64,000 nt of DNA from Flavobacterium sp. LC2016-23 (GCF_009674775.1 NZ_WKKE01000013.1:1-64000); one strand, 5' to 3'; positions 26,126 to 35,414 are shown, numbered from the stretch's first letter. The notes: generated from the letters alone by a model not told the origin. Made by a program: numbers and translations.

Positions 26126-27256
26126 TCACTTTCCACTCCACACATTCAGATACCGCTCGGCAATTTTTACATAATCATGTTCCTTTTCAATAAAAGCTCT
26201 GGCACGTTTGCCTATTGCAGTTATTTCTTCGGGATTTTCGATTAAATACGATAATTCAGCAACGAGATACTCTACATCCGGAAGTGCATTTACGCAGACT
26301 CTTTCGGTAAGGTGGTAATAGTTTGTAAATTCAGTTTCCGCCCCTGTGAAAACGACTTTTCCTTTTGCCATCGCTTCCAGGGCATTGTATCCCTGATCGT
26401 ACGAGTACACCTGATCTAATACAATTTGAGCATGATTGTAAAGTGTGATGTATTGTTTATAAGGAGCGTTTTCAGTTTTGATGATACCGATTTTGTTACC
26501 ATATTTTTGCAGAATAATTTTAAGAGCTTCTTCGAAAAAAGGAGTTCCTTTTTTTATGCTGCTTGTATTATTTACGCCTAAAAAAATGATGACTTTTTGG
26601 GTGCTATCCAATGCTTCAAAAGCAATTTTAGCGGTATTTACCGGATTCGGAATTAAGGTTTTTTCCGGCAATGGAATTTTATAATCCAAATCAGAAACTA
26701 TGGTTTTGGAAACGCTTTCGCTTACGAAATCATAGAGATCGCGATACTTTTTCTTACTGTATTTTAGTGAAAAACGATAATAAGAAGCAAGTTTTCTGTC
26801 TTGTAGCAAAGGTGTCAAAATAGAATATGGTAAAGAATCTTTTAGCATGAAATCTATTATGGGCGTGTCTTCACCGCAAACGAGCAGAAAACTTTTTTTA
26901 TTCTGACGGAAGAGTTTTTTTAATAAAAATTTAGAAAAAAAAGGGTAGGTTTCAATTGCGTTGGAATTGATCAACTGAACGACATCATAGTCTTTTAATC
27001 GGGGTAAAAACAACCAGAAACGAATTCCTTTTTCAGCCAGTGGCAAATCTAGTTTGAAAAGGCGGAACAGGATTTTGTTTAAAAATACTAAGAGTTTATT
27101 CTCCATAAAATACTTGGGGAAAATAGAATAATCCACGGGAAATTGCTTAAAACTATCCCCTGTCGCGATAATGGTGACTTCATGCTGCAGGACTTCCAAT
27201 CCTTCTTTTAAAGAATTATGCAGCCTGCTATATTCTCCTACCAATAGTATTCTCAT
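26126..27256 (-). CDS. Glycosyltransferase family 4-type
   Basis: A 376-residue protein with the two-domain layout of GT-B retaining glycosyltransferases. MRILLVGEYSRLHNSLKEGL starts the N-terminal Rossmann domain. VIIFLGVNNTSSIKKGTPFF starts the C-terminal domain. The nucleotide-sugar-binding stretch is DQGYNALEAMAKGKVVFTG. It should transfer a sugar to the growing surface glycan at the cytoplasmic face. It is divergent from the GT2 gene on the right, with only 35 bp between, and is the first intact gene after the RHS island. Confidence 0.82.
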   Translation of the reverse strand: MRILLVGEYSRLHNSLKEGLEVLQHEVTIIATGDSFKQFPVDYSIFPKYFMENKLLVFLNKILFRLFKLDLPLAEKGIRFWLFLPRLKDYDVVQLINSNAIETYPFFSKFLLKKLFRQNKKSFLLVCGEDTPIIDFMLKDSLPYSILTPLLQDRKLASYYRFSLKYSKKKYRDLYDFVSESVSKTIVSDLDYKIPLPEKTLIPNPVNTAKIAFEALDSTQKVIIFLGVNNTSSIKKGTPFFEEALKIILQKYGNKIGIIKTENAPYKQYITLYNHAQIVLDQVYSYDQGYNALEAMAKGKVVFTGAETEFTNYYHLTERVCVNALPDVEYLVAELSYLIENPEEITAIGKRARAFIEKEHDYVKIAERYLNVWSGK

Positions 27257-27272
27257 TTGTGCCGGAAATATT

Positions 27273-27290
27273 TATATTTACGTAAATATA
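27273..27290. promoter_or_regulatory. 18-bp perfect palindrome between divergent glycosyltransferases
   Basis: TATATTTACGTAAATATA is a perfect palindrome centred in the 35-bp spacer between the leftward GT4 gene and the rightward GT2 gene. Each half contains TATATTTA, one base from the TAnnTTTG -7 consensus, so it could be overlapping divergent promoters or an operator. Confidence 0.4.
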
Positions 27291-27291
27291 T

Positions 27292-28125
27292 ATGAAAATG
27301 TCAAATGTCTTTTCTGAAAATGACTTCGAAATTTTAATTGCTACCAAAGATAGGAGCAATTTTGATTTTTTGGTACCTATGTTTCCGTTTGAGCATTTTT
27401 CAGGTTTCAATATTTTGATTGTAAATCAATCCCAAAATCATGTTTTAGTATCTGGTTTTGATTCCGTTAGGGTGATTAATAGTACTGAAACAGGTCTGTC
27501 TAAAAGCAGGAACAAAGCCATTCAGAATGCCTCAAAAAAAATCTGTTTAATCACCGATGATGATGTTGTTTTTGCAGAAAACTTCAGAAACCATATTCTT
27601 TTAGCTTTCCAAAATCAGGAGAAAGCAGACATCATTACCTTTAATCATCAGCGGATTGGTGTTTTGCAGCCGCAGAAAAAATGGAATTCAGCCTTTAAAC
27701 ATAATTCAAAAACCATCTGGAATGTAAGTTCCATTGAAATTGCATTTAAAGTAGCAGAGATTAAAAAAAAGAATATCGCTTTTGATACCAATTTTGGACT
27801 TGGCTCCTTTTTTGAAACTGCCGAAGAATTTTTATTTTTAAAAACAGCCTTAAATCAAAGCGGGAACGTTTATTTTAGCCCGGAAATTATAGTTTCGCAT
27901 CCTAAATTTTCATCGGGAAAAGACGAAGGTTCTGATACTTTAATTTATTCGAGAGCGGCTTTGTTTTATAAACTGTACGGAAGCTTTGCTTTTGTGTGGC
28001 TGGCCAAATATGTCTTTTTTTTGATTAGAAAAAAGTACATTCGCTTTTCTGAAGCTGAAGAAAAATATAAAAGCGGTTTAGCAGGAATCGCAAAATTCAG
28101 AGAAATAACGCAACATAAACTATGA
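27292..28125 (+). CDS. GT2-type glycosyltransferase
   Basis: A 277-residue GT-A-type protein. The N-terminal fold has FEILIATKDRSNFDFL; the segment ETGLSKSRNKAIQNASKKI leads into the metal-binding acidic triad ICLITDDDVVF. A C-terminal amphipathic/hydrophobic stretch (about 235-255, WLAKYVFFLIRKKY) suggests membrane association. It would add a sugar to the surface polysaccharide; donor unknown. The stop overlaps the start of the ketoisomerase gene by 4 bp (ATGA), so the two are translationally coupled. Confidence 0.8.
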   Translation: MKMSNVFSENDFEILIATKDRSNFDFLVPMFPFEHFSGFNILIVNQSQNHVLVSGFDSVRVINSTETGLSKSRNKAIQNASKKICLITDDDVVFAENFRNHILLAFQNQEKADIITFNHQRIGVLQPQKKWNSAFKHNSKTIWNVSSIEIAFKVAEIKKKNIAFDTNFGLGSFFETAEEFLFLKTALNQSGNVYFSPEIIVSHPKFSSGKDEGSDTLIYSRAALFYKLYGSFAFVWLAKYVFFLIRKKYIRFSEAEEKYKSGLAGIAKFREITQHKL

Positions 28126-28529
28126 CTACAAATACTGATATTCAGTTAATCGAAATTCCAAAAATTCAGGACAGACGCGGCAATCTTTCAGTTATAGAAG
28201 GAGATACCATTCCGTTTGCCTCAAAACGGGTGTATTATTTGTATGATGTTCCCAGCGGAAGCAAACGCGGTGGGCACGCCCATAAAAAACAGCAGGAATT
28301 TTTAATCGCTTTAAGCGGAAGTTTTGACGTGGTTTTGAAAGACGGAAAAACATCACAGACCGTAACACTCAACAGGCCTAATTTAGGTTTGTTAATTGTG
28401 GACGGAATATGGCGGGAATTGCGTAATTTTTCTTCCGGGGCAGTTTGTCTGGTTTTGGCTTCGGACGAATTTGACGAAGAAGACTACATCAGGGAATATA
28501 AAAATTTCAAACTATTTAAAAACCGATGA
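28122..28529 (+). CDS. FdtA/QdtA-like dTDP-sugar 3,4-ketoisomerase
   Basis: A 135-residue single-domain cupin. IEIPKIQDRRGNLSVIEG, RVYYLYDVPSGSKRGGHAH and the later LIVDGIWRELRNFS match the FdtA/QdtA/WbbX-like ketoisomerase family, which converts dTDP-4-keto-6-deoxyglucose to the 3-keto sugar. His52 and His54 are the expected catalytic pair. The product is the substrate of an FdtB/QdtB aminotransferase, which in this window lies 15.6 kb to the left. Its 3' end overlaps the convergent GT2 gene by 18 bp. Confidence 0.85.
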   Translation: MTTNTDIQLIEIPKIQDRRGNLSVIEGDTIPFASKRVYYLYDVPSGSKRGGHAHKKQQEFLIALSGSFDVVLKDGKTSQTVTLNRPNLGLLIVDGIWRELRNFSSGAVCLVLASDEFDEEDYIREYKNFKLFKNR

Positions 28530-29438
28530 GCCTAGACCCAGGTCAGCCATTTTTAATTTTAGCTGAATCAAAAGCCATAATAAAGAGGAGGGAAGGCTTA
28601 GTAAAAATCTTTTTTTGAAACCTATTTTCCTTAAATCAATTCCAGCATAAAAGTGAGTAAAAAGGGCTTTGTTGCCGGTTAATTTGCTTTTTATGGCGAG
28701 CGAGAACCGATTTAAATCTAAATAAGACTTCAGTTCAGCATTGGTTTTTTCAAGTGCTGTAAATTTCGAAAAATCCATTTTTGCATGCAGTAAAGTATCG
28801 TTTTTAGACAAGCTGTTGTTGTCATAGACATAACGCGCCAGGATTTTCCAGGAAAACAAAACAGGATAAACCAATCCGATTCTGATCCAGAGATCGGTAT
28901 CCTGACCGCTTTTTATTTTGGGGTCAAAAACTCCGATTTCGTCAAAAATGCTTTTGTGAAATACGGCGCAGGAAGTACAAATAATGGGTTCTTTTATACT
29001 GGCGCGAAAGTAATTTACAAGTTCGGAACTGCCTGATTTGGGTATCGAATATTGAGCAGGAAATACTTTTTTTGAAGTTTCAATTTCAATGGCGGCACTA
29101 AAAACTTTTTGTTCCGGATACTGCCTGATTTGTTCAAACATTACCTGCAGAAACTCAGGATACCAGTAATCGTCAGCATCAAGAAAAGTGATGTGTTGTG
29201 CGCTGGCTTTTTCGATACCGAAATTTCTTGCCAGTGAAACGCCTTCATTCTTTTTGGAATAATACTGAATTCGGGGATCTTTAAACTGAAGTGCTTTTGC
29301 CTCACTTTTATCCGTTGATCCGTCATTCACCAGGATCACTTCATAATCCTGAAAACTCTGGTCCAGCACACTTTGTATCGTGTTTTCGATAAAGTTTTCT
29401 TTGTTGTATAGCGGAATAATGATAGAAAAAAACGGCAT
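28512..29438 (-). CDS. GT2-family glycosyltransferase
   Basis: A 308-residue family 2 glycosyltransferase. FFSIIIPLYNKENFIENTI and VILVNDGSTDKS form the nucleotide-binding part, and FLDADDYW is the DXD motif. GQDTDLWIRI supplies the later catalytic acidic residue. The C-terminal 80 residues end in a hydrophobic helix, suggesting peripheral membrane contact. The end overlaps the convergent ketoisomerase gene by 18 bp. It lies 12 bp downstream of another leftward GT2 gene, so the two are likely one transcript. Confidence 0.87.
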   Translation of the reverse strand: MPFFSIIIPLYNKENFIENTIQSVLDQSFQDYEVILVNDGSTDKSEAKALQFKDPRIQYYSKKNEGVSLARNFGIEKASAQHITFLDADDYWYPEFLQVMFEQIRQYPEQKVFSAAIEIETSKKVFPAQYSIPKSGSSELVNYFRASIKEPIICTSCAVFHKSIFDEIGVFDPKIKSGQDTDLWIRIGLVYPVLFSWKILARYVYDNNSLSKNDTLLHAKMDFSKFTALEKTNAELKSYLDLNRFSLAIKSKLTGNKALFTHFYAGIDLRKIGFKKRFLLSLPSSLLWLLIQLKLKMADLGLGSSVFK

Positions 29439-29450
29439 TGTTTTTAAGGT

Positions 29451-30362
29451 TTAACGGGTTGAAATATAGCCTTTTTGTTCTTTCTCAAGTTGGCATAAAT
29501 AGCACAATCGGTACAAGTCAAAAATAAACAAAAAAGGACGGTTCCCACCTAAATTTTTCAGAAACAGAGAAGCTGTTATTTTATGAAAAAAAGCAACCGC
29601 TGACAATAAATGGATCTTATGAATTTTCAATAACAATCTGGAGAGCCGGACATAATCGGGAGGCAGTAACTGAGTGTCAATTAAGTGTTTTAAAGCATGC
29701 AGCGATTCATTTTCTTTGCGAATGGCCACTTCAAAATCATCCATTCCATAATGATAAACGGGATTGTTAATATGCTTTATTTGAATGTTTTCTTTCTTTA
29801 AACTATAAGAGAATAAAGTGTCTTCATGTCTTAAATTCGGAATGGTTTCATTAAACGAAACTTTCTCAAAAATCGATTTATGAATTATAAAATTAAGGCT
29901 CAAAGAACTCAGGTAAGGATTCTTTTGTCTTATTCTATAGTCCAGCGCTTCTCTGTTTTTTCCGTAAAGCCATCGAAACAGCTTGCTTTTTTCTGGTTTT
30001 TCATCAGGGTATACTAGACCGCCATTTACCAATTTTACGTCATTGTCGAGGTGATTTATGTAGTTTGAAATGAAGTCTTTATTTTTAGGAAAAACATCAG
30101 CATCCAGAAAAAGTAACCAGTTATAATTTGCTCTTCCGGCCAGTAGGTTTCTAATCTTGCTTCTTCCGATATTGTTGCTCAGTATTTCGTAATAGCAATA
30201 TTCCAGCGTATTTATTTTTTCATTCTCAGCAGCTGCAATTGTCGAAGCATCATCCATTGCAATAATTTCAAATGCAATCCCTAAACCTGCACATTGTTTG
30301 TGTAATTCTAAAACAAGCGGATAAATAGTATAATTGTATGTCGGGATAAGAATGGAGAGCAT
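29451..30362 (-). CDS. GT2-family glycosyltransferase
   Basis: A 303-residue family 2 glycosyltransferase: SILIPTYNYTIYPLVLEL, EIIAMDDAS and WLLFLDADVFPKNKDF (DXD) are clear. IPNLRHEDTLFSYSLKK provides the ED segment typical of polymerising GT-A enzymes. I choose ATG 30362 (MLSILIP) over an upstream TTG that would add three residues. The rest resembles enzymes of capsule or O-antigen loci; the donor sugar is unknown. It diverges from the oxygenase gene across a 51-bp gap. Confidence 0.85.
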   Translation of the reverse strand: MLSILIPTYNYTIYPLVLELHKQCAGLGIAFEIIAMDDASTIAAAENEKINTLEYCYYEILSNNIGRSKIRNLLAGRANYNWLLFLDADVFPKNKDFISNYINHLDNDVKLVNGGLVYPDEKPEKSKLFRWLYGKNREALDYRIRQKNPYLSSLSLNFIIHKSIFEKVSFNETIPNLRHEDTLFSYSLKKENIQIKHINNPVYHYGMDDFEVAIRKENESLHALKHLIDTQLLPPDYVRLSRLLLKIHKIHLLSAVAFFHKITASLFLKNLGGNRPFLFIFDLYRLCYLCQLEKEQKGYISTR

Positions 30363-30381
30363 TAATAGCAATTTTTAGTAA

Positions 30382-30389
30382 TATATTTG
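30382..30389 (+). promoter_or_regulatory. -7 box for the 2OG-Fe(II) oxygenase gene
   Basis: TATATTTG matches TAnnTTTG exactly and lies 24 bp before the ATG at 30414. No good TTG is found 17-20 bp upstream. The element overlaps an in-frame TTG at 30387, which argues against that TTG being the start codon. Confidence 0.45.
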
Positions 30390-30413
30390 CAACGTAACAG
30401 AAGATTCAAAAGT

Positions 30414-31235
30414 ATGGAATTTATAAATAGAATTGCACTTGCTGAAATTATTTATAATAAAATCAACGATAACAAAATGCTTTTAGCCAGACAGTTTGCC
30501 GCGTCAAAAAACGCAATTGGCTACCTTTTTATCGATGATTTACTTCCTGAAGCAATAGCTGTTAGTCTATACAATGTTTTCCCGAAGAAAGAAGAGATGG
30601 TTTTAAAGAAAAGCATCAAGGAAGATAAGTACGTAGCAGTTCAAATGAACCTTTATAATCCTGTATTGGAAGAGATTATTTATGCCTTTCAGGATCCTAA
30701 AATTGTTGATTTAATTGGAGAGATCTGCCAGATAGAAGCGCCAATTCCGGATGATTTTTTGTATGCAGGCGGGCTTTCGATGATGGGAAACAAACAGTTT
30801 TTAAACCCACATTTAGATAATTCACACGATAAAGACAGGGAGTGTTGGCGTGTCCTCAATTTATTGTATTACGTTACTCCGGATTGGAAAGAGGAATATG
30901 GAGGAAATCTTGAATTGTGGCCCGAAGGTTTGCAAAACAAACCAGTAACAATCCATAGTAAATTCAACCGACTGGCCATTATGGTGACGCACAATCAGTC
31001 GTTGCATTCGGTATCGCCAATCGTTTTTGACGGATTCAGATGTTGTATCTCCAATTATTACTTTTCAAAAGTACCGGTTTATGCAACAGATAAATTTCAC
31101 GTTACTTCCTTCAGAGGAAGACCTGAACATAAATTTACGGATGCAATTTTAAAAATAGATACTTTCCTTAGAATGAATTTGAGAAAGTTGTTTAAAAAGG
31201 GAATTCGTGAAAACCCACATGTTTATAAAAAATAA
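30414..31235 (+). CDS. 2OG-Fe(II) dioxygenase-like protein
   Basis: A 273-residue protein with the iron-binding pattern of 2-oxoglutarate/Fe(II) oxygenases of the prolyl-4-hydroxylase type. NPHLDNSHD supplies HxD and LHSVSPI supplies the distal His, with an Arg (DGFRCCISNYYF) at the expected 2OG position. A YGGNLELWPEG strand lies between them, as in the double-stranded beta-helix. It probably hydroxylates or otherwise oxidises a substrate of the polysaccharide locus, but the substrate is unknown. The start is ATG 30414. It converges with ftsE, leaving 7 bp between their stops. Confidence 0.78.
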   Translation: MEFINRIALAEIIYNKINDNKMLLARQFAASKNAIGYLFIDDLLPEAIAVSLYNVFPKKEEMVLKKSIKEDKYVAVQMNLYNPVLEEIIYAFQDPKIVDLIGEICQIEAPIPDDFLYAGGLSMMGNKQFLNPHLDNSHDKDRECWRVLNLLYYVTPDWKEEYGGNLELWPEGLQNKPVTIHSKFNRLAIMVTHNQSLHSVSPIVFDGFRCCISNYYFSKVPVYATDKFHVTSFRGRPEHKFTDAILKIDTFLRMNLRKLFKKGIRENPHVYKK

Positions 31236-31242
31236 TCGGGTT

Positions 31243-31926
31243 TTACACGCTGCGTTGCACCACTTCAAAAATTCTTTCGTCTTCACATTTTAAAGTTTTA
31301 GACGGGAATTTCATCAATAAAGCATAATCGTGAGTGGCCATGATGACCGTTTTACCGTTGGCGTTGATTTTTTTCAATACCTCCAATACTTCAGAACTCG
31401 TTTGCGGATCAAGGTTTCCGGTTGGTTCATCAGCCAGGATGAATTCAGGATCGTTTAGCAGTGCTCTTGCAATGGCTACACGTTGCTGTTCTCCTCCTGA
31501 AAGCTGGTGCGGCATTTTGTTTACAAATTCTTTCATGCCGACCTTATCCAGAACTTCATCGATTTTGTGTTCCATGGCGTCTTTTTCATGCCATCCGGTT
31601 GCTTTTAGTACAAAAAGCATATTGTCTTTTACAGAACGGTCCGGGAGTAATTTAAAATCCTGGAATACGATTCCAATTTTACGTCTCAAAAACGGAATTT
31701 CACTTTCTTTTAAAGTCGCCAGATCAAATTCAACGATATGGCCTTCTCCTTCACTTAAAGGCAAATCACCGTACAACGTTTTCATGAAACTACTTTTTCC
31801 GGAACCGGTTTTCCCGATGATGTAGATGAACTCACCATGCTGAACATCTAAATTAATATGAGATAAAATTTTTCTTCCTTCCTGATATATAGTGACTTCT
31901 TTAAGAGACAGTACGATTTGTGACAT
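31243..31926 (-). CDS. ftsE: Cell division ABC ATPase FtsE
   Basis: A 227-residue ABC ATPase of the FtsE/LolD/MacB class: Walker A GKTGSGKSS (38-46), signature LSGGEQQRVAIARALL, Walker B FILADEPTGNLD and switch His ATHDY. The IVFQDFKLLPDRSVKDNM sequence is typical of FtsE. FtsE with FtsX controls septal peptidoglycan hydrolases. No ftsX is next to it here, which is common in Bacteroidota, where ftsX lies elsewhere. A promoter with TTG-N19-TACTTTTA precedes it. Confidence 0.85.
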   Translation of the reverse strand: MSQIVLSLKEVTIYQEGRKILSHINLDVQHGEFIYIIGKTGSGKSSFMKTLYGDLPLSEGEGHIVEFDLATLKESEIPFLRRKIGIVFQDFKLLPDRSVKDNMLFVLKATGWHEKDAMEHKIDEVLDKVGMKEFVNKMPHQLSGGEQQRVAIARALLNDPEFILADEPTGNLDPQTSSEVLEVLKKINANGKTVIMATHDYALLMKFPSKTLKCEDERIFEVVQRSV

Positions 31927-31945
31927 AATAAATTGATTTGAATGG

Positions 31946-31975
31946 TAAAAGTAATAAGATAACGGATGGATTCAA
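31946..31975 (-). promoter_or_regulatory. Candidate ftsE promoter
   Basis: On the minus strand, TTG (31975-31973), a 19-bp spacer and TACTTTTA (31953-31946) fit the Bacteroidota TTG-N17-20-TAnnTTTG pattern with one mismatch in the -7 box. The start codon is 19 bp downstream. Confidence 0.42.
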
Positions 31976-32372
31976 AATAAATTTCAATCATTTCTGAAGA
32001 AAACCTATAATGGAAAGAAATAAAAAGTCAGACACTGTAAGCGATATAAGTTCATTTTAGGAAAATGTTGCTGAACGTTTTTGGTATTGAATTCTAAATT
32101 AAGAAGTACGTTATAAAAGCATTAAGCCTGTGAAAAATTGGAACGGATAAGTACTGTGAGTACATTTCGGAAAATGATGGATAAAGTTTTTATTTATAAA
32201 AATTATATACTCCCAATCTCATGGAGCGCTTTGTTAAATAGGCTAACGTATAATAACTTACACTACTTATAGGGTTTAAATGTAGGCTTGCAGAAGCTGT
32301 CAGATATAAGTTTTTAAAATGTTTTTTTATAATAAAAGACGGAAACGTTTCGTTATAAACGGTATTAAATGA

Positions 32373-32380
32373 TAAATTTG
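32373..32380 (+). promoter_or_regulatory. -7 box for the TPR gene
   Basis: TAAATTTG matches TAnnTTTG and lies 19 bp upstream of the ATG at 32400. No matching TTG is present at the expected distance upstream, so this is tentative. Confidence 0.3.
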
Positions 32381-32399
32381 AATACTAAATAAAAATAAA

Positions 32400-35300
32400 A
32401 TGCGTAAACTTTTCTGGTTCTTTTTATTACCAATTGTCCTTTTTTCGACCCTGGTATCAGCACAAAAATCAGCTATATATACCTACGATTTAAAGGATTT
32501 TGACAAAGCACTTGCTTTATACAATGACAAACAATACGCTTCGGCACAACATATTTTTGAATATGTAAAGAATAGTGCAACGACAGAAGAAGTTCAGTCC
32601 GATTGTGCCTATTACATTGCCAATTGCGCCATCAGGACCAATCAGGCCAATGCTGATGCGCTGATGGAAAAGTTTGTAACCGACTATCCGACAAGTACAA
32701 AACAAAATCAGGCTTATGTAGAAGTAGCTCATTTTTTCTTCGAACAGGGCAATTATCCGAAAGCTTTGCAGTGGTTTGATAAGGTAGATGAAAGCTATAT
32801 GAGCAAGTCTGACCTGGATAAATTCAACTTTCAGAAAGGATACAGTTATTTTAATGCTAAAAATAAAAAAGAAGCAACCACCTATTTCAATAAGGTCGTT
32901 AATTCTCCCGAGTTTGGTTCTCAGGCCAAATATTACCTAGGGTTTATGGCATATGAAGGAGACGATTACAAAGAAGCGACCAAGTATTTTGATGAAGTTT
33001 CAGGCGAAGAAAAATACAAGGAAAAGCTGTCGTACTACCAGGCCGATATGAACTTCAAATTAGGAAATTTCCAAAAAGCGATTGATTTGGGACAAAAGGC
33101 AATGGGTAAATCGAATGCCCTTGAGCAATCGGAATTGAATAAAATTATTGGGGAAAGTTATTTCAATTTAAAACAATACGACAAAGCGATTCCGTTTTTA
33201 CAGGAATACAAAGGAAGAAAAGGAAAATGGAATAACACCGATTTTTACCAGTTGGGGTATGCTTATTATGAGCAGAAAAACTACGAAAGTGCGATTTCCC
33301 AATTCAATAAAATTATTGAAGGTAAAGATTTCGTAGCTCAAAATGCCTACTATCACTTAGGTTTAAGTTACCTGAATACCGGAAAAAAACAAGAAGCACT
33401 GAACGCATTTAAAAATGCTTCTGAAATGGATTTCAATACGCAAATTCAGGAAGACGCCGCTTTAAATTATGCTAAGCTGAGTTATGAAATCGGAAATGCG
33501 TACCAGACCGTTCCAGGAATTCTGCTTGATTTCTTAAAAAAATACCCAAACAATTCCAGTAGATCAGAAGTAGAAAAACTACTGGTGGATTCGTATATAT
33601 CTTCTAAAAATTACAAGGAAGCTTTAGTTTTACTGGAGAAAAACCGAACTCCTGAAAATAAATTAGCGTACCAGAAAGTTCTTTTTTACAGAGGTGTGGA
33701 ATTGTACAATGAAGCTAATTATGCCGAAGCACTAAAAATGTTCAATAATGCGGTAAAAGAACAAAAGAATCCTGACTTTACGGCCAGGGCTACCTTCTGG
33801 AAAGCAGAATCAGAATATGTTACCGATGATTTTAAGGCTGCTTTATTGAGTTACAAGCAATTTGCGGGACTGGCTGCCGCAAAAACAACTGACGAATACA
33901 AAAACATCAATTACAATATTGCCTACACGTATTTTAAACTGAAAGAATACGATCAGGCCGGTACTTATTTTCAGGCGCAAATTGATAATTCGAAAGAAGA
34001 TAAAGTACGTTTAAATGATTCGTACTTACGTTTGGGCGATTGCCGATTCGTGAGTGCTAAATATGGCCCTGCAATGGAAGCATACGCAAAAGCCATGGAA
34101 GCCAAAGGGGTTGACGCAGATTATGCGCAATATCAGAAAGCACTTTCGTACGGTTTTATGTCTAAAAATGATAAAAAAATTGAAGAGCTGAACAATTTTT
34201 TGCTGATGTATAAAAAATCATCCTACAGGGACGACGCTTTGTATGAATTAGGAAATACTTACGTTGCCCAGAAAAAGAACGATTTGGCTATTAAAACATA
34301 CGACCAGTTGATTGCTGAATACAAAAACGGAGCCTTTACCTCAAAATCAATCCTGAAACAAGGGTTGGTATACTATAATACCGATCGTGATAATGAAGCT
34401 TTAGTAAAATTTAAAAAAGTTGCAGCTGAGTTTCCAAAAACACCGGAAGCCTTAGAAGCAGTTTCTACAGCGAGATTAATCTACGTTGATTCCGGAAAAG
34501 TAGACGAATATGCCACCTGGGTCCGTACGTTGGATTTTGTCGCGGTTACAGATGCAGAACTGGATAACGATACGTATGAAGGAGCCTTTAAGCAATACAG
34601 TCAGAATAACAGCAAAGTAGCTATTACGGGTTTTGCAGGTTACATCAGCAAATTCCCGACCGGAATTCATGCGTTGGAGGCCAACTATTATTTAGCACAA
34701 TTGTATTATGCAGAAGGTTCGGAAACGAAATCGGTTGCTAACTATCAATACGTAACGGATCAGCCGAGAAATGAATTTACGGAGCAATCCTTAAACAGAG
34801 TGGCCCAGATTTTCCTGAAAGCAAAGGATTGTGATAAATCGATTCCGGTATTAGTTCGTTTAGATAATGAAGCCGATGTTGCCCAGAATCAAAACTTCGC
34901 ACAGGCCAATCTGATGAAGTGTTACTACGATAAAAAGGACTATACAAATGCAGTAGTTTATGCTGACAAAGTATTGCAAAATCCAAAAGCAGATGCAAAC
35001 GTAAAAGCAGATGCTCAGATTATCGTAGCCCGCGCCGCAATGCAGACTGGTGATGAAGATAAAGCCAAAGCAGCCTATGCTAAATTGTCAACCACATCAA
35101 AAGGAGAACTGGCCGCGGAGGCCTTGTATTACGATGCGTATTTTAAAACAAAAGAAGGCAAATTTGAGGCTTCAAATATAGCAGTGCAGAAGTTAGCGAA
35201 GAGTTATTCGGCTTATAAATATTACGGTGCGAAAAGTCTGGTGCTGATGGCCAGAAATTTCTACGGACTGAAAGACAGCTATCAGGCCACGTATATTTTA

Positions 35301-35414
35301 GATAATGTCATCAACAATTTTACCGATTATCCCGATGTAGTGGAAGAAGCGAAAAGAGAACTGAGCGCTATTAAACTGGAAGAGTCTAAAACGAATTCGT
35401 CGATTACTAAGTAA
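32400..35414 (+). CDS. Large secreted tetratricopeptide repeat protein
   Basis: A 1004-residue exported protein with a signal peptide (about 1-21, ending VSAQ). Almost the whole mature chain is TPR/Sel1-like helical repeats, for example YYLGFMAYEGDDYKEATKYF, YQLGYAYYEQKNYESAISQF and YELGNTYVAQKKNDLAIKTY. There is no enzymatic motif, so it should be a periplasmic scaffold. A PhzF gene and then an outer-membrane barrel gene follow; TPR proteins next to TonB-receptor-like barrels recur in Bacteroidota and suggest a shared envelope role. The tail before the stop is charged (KLEESKTNSS). Confidence 0.85.
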   Translation: MRKLFWFFLLPIVLFSTLVSAQKSAIYTYDLKDFDKALALYNDKQYASAQHIFEYVKNSATTEEVQSDCAYYIANCAIRTNQANADALMEKFVTDYPTSTKQNQAYVEVAHFFFEQGNYPKALQWFDKVDESYMSKSDLDKFNFQKGYSYFNAKNKKEATTYFNKVVNSPEFGSQAKYYLGFMAYEGDDYKEATKYFDEVSGEEKYKEKLSYYQADMNFKLGNFQKAIDLGQKAMGKSNALEQSELNKIIGESYFNLKQYDKAIPFLQEYKGRKGKWNNTDFYQLGYAYYEQKNYESAISQFNKIIEGKDFVAQNAYYHLGLSYLNTGKKQEALNAFKNASEMDFNTQIQEDAALNYAKLSYEIGNAYQTVPGILLDFLKKYPNNSSRSEVEKLLVDSYISSKNYKEALVLLEKNRTPENKLAYQKVLFYRGVELYNEANYAEALKMFNNAVKEQKNPDFTARATFWKAESEYVTDDFKAALLSYKQFAGLAAAKTTDEYKNINYNIAYTYFKLKEYDQAGTYFQAQIDNSKEDKVRLNDSYLRLGDCRFVSAKYGPAMEAYAKAMEAKGVDADYAQYQKALSYGFMSKNDKKIEELNNFLLMYKKSSYRDDALYELGNTYVAQKKNDLAIKTYDQLIAEYKNGAFTSKSILKQGLVYYNTDRDNEALVKFKKVAAEFPKTPEALEAVSTARLIYVDSGKVDEYATWVRTLDFVAVTDAELDNDTYEGAFKQYSQNNSKVAITGFAGYISKFPTGIHALEANYYLAQLYYAEGSETKSVANYQYVTDQPRNEFTEQSLNRVAQIFLKAKDCDKSIPVLVRLDNEADVAQNQNFAQANLMKCYYDKKDYTNAVVYADKVLQNPKADANVKADAQIIVARAAMQTGDEDKAKAAYAKLSTTSKGELAAEALYYDAYFKTKEGKFEASNIAVQKLAKSYSAYKYYGAKSLVLMARNFYGLKDSYQATYILDNVINNFTDYPDVVEEAKRELSAIKLEESKTNSSITK

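Larger units (their letters stand above)
31927..32399. other. Divergent intergenic region ftsE / TPR protein
   Basis: 473 bp with no supported gene. It holds a leftward promoter candidate for ftsE (31946-31975) and, near its right end, a rightward TAAATTTG -7 box (32373-32380). The middle has two loosely similar segments around ACTGTAAGC...GGAAAATG (about 32034-32070 and 32152-32178) but no stable structure that I can support. Confidence 0.5.

Noticed and set aside
30387..30413. TTG start for the 2OG-Fe(II) oxygenase
   Set aside because: The TTG overlaps a consensus -7 box and would add nine unconserved residues; ATG 30414 is preferred.
31334..31825. 163-residue plus-strand open frame
   Set aside because: Antisense to ftsE over its most conserved motifs; a shadow.
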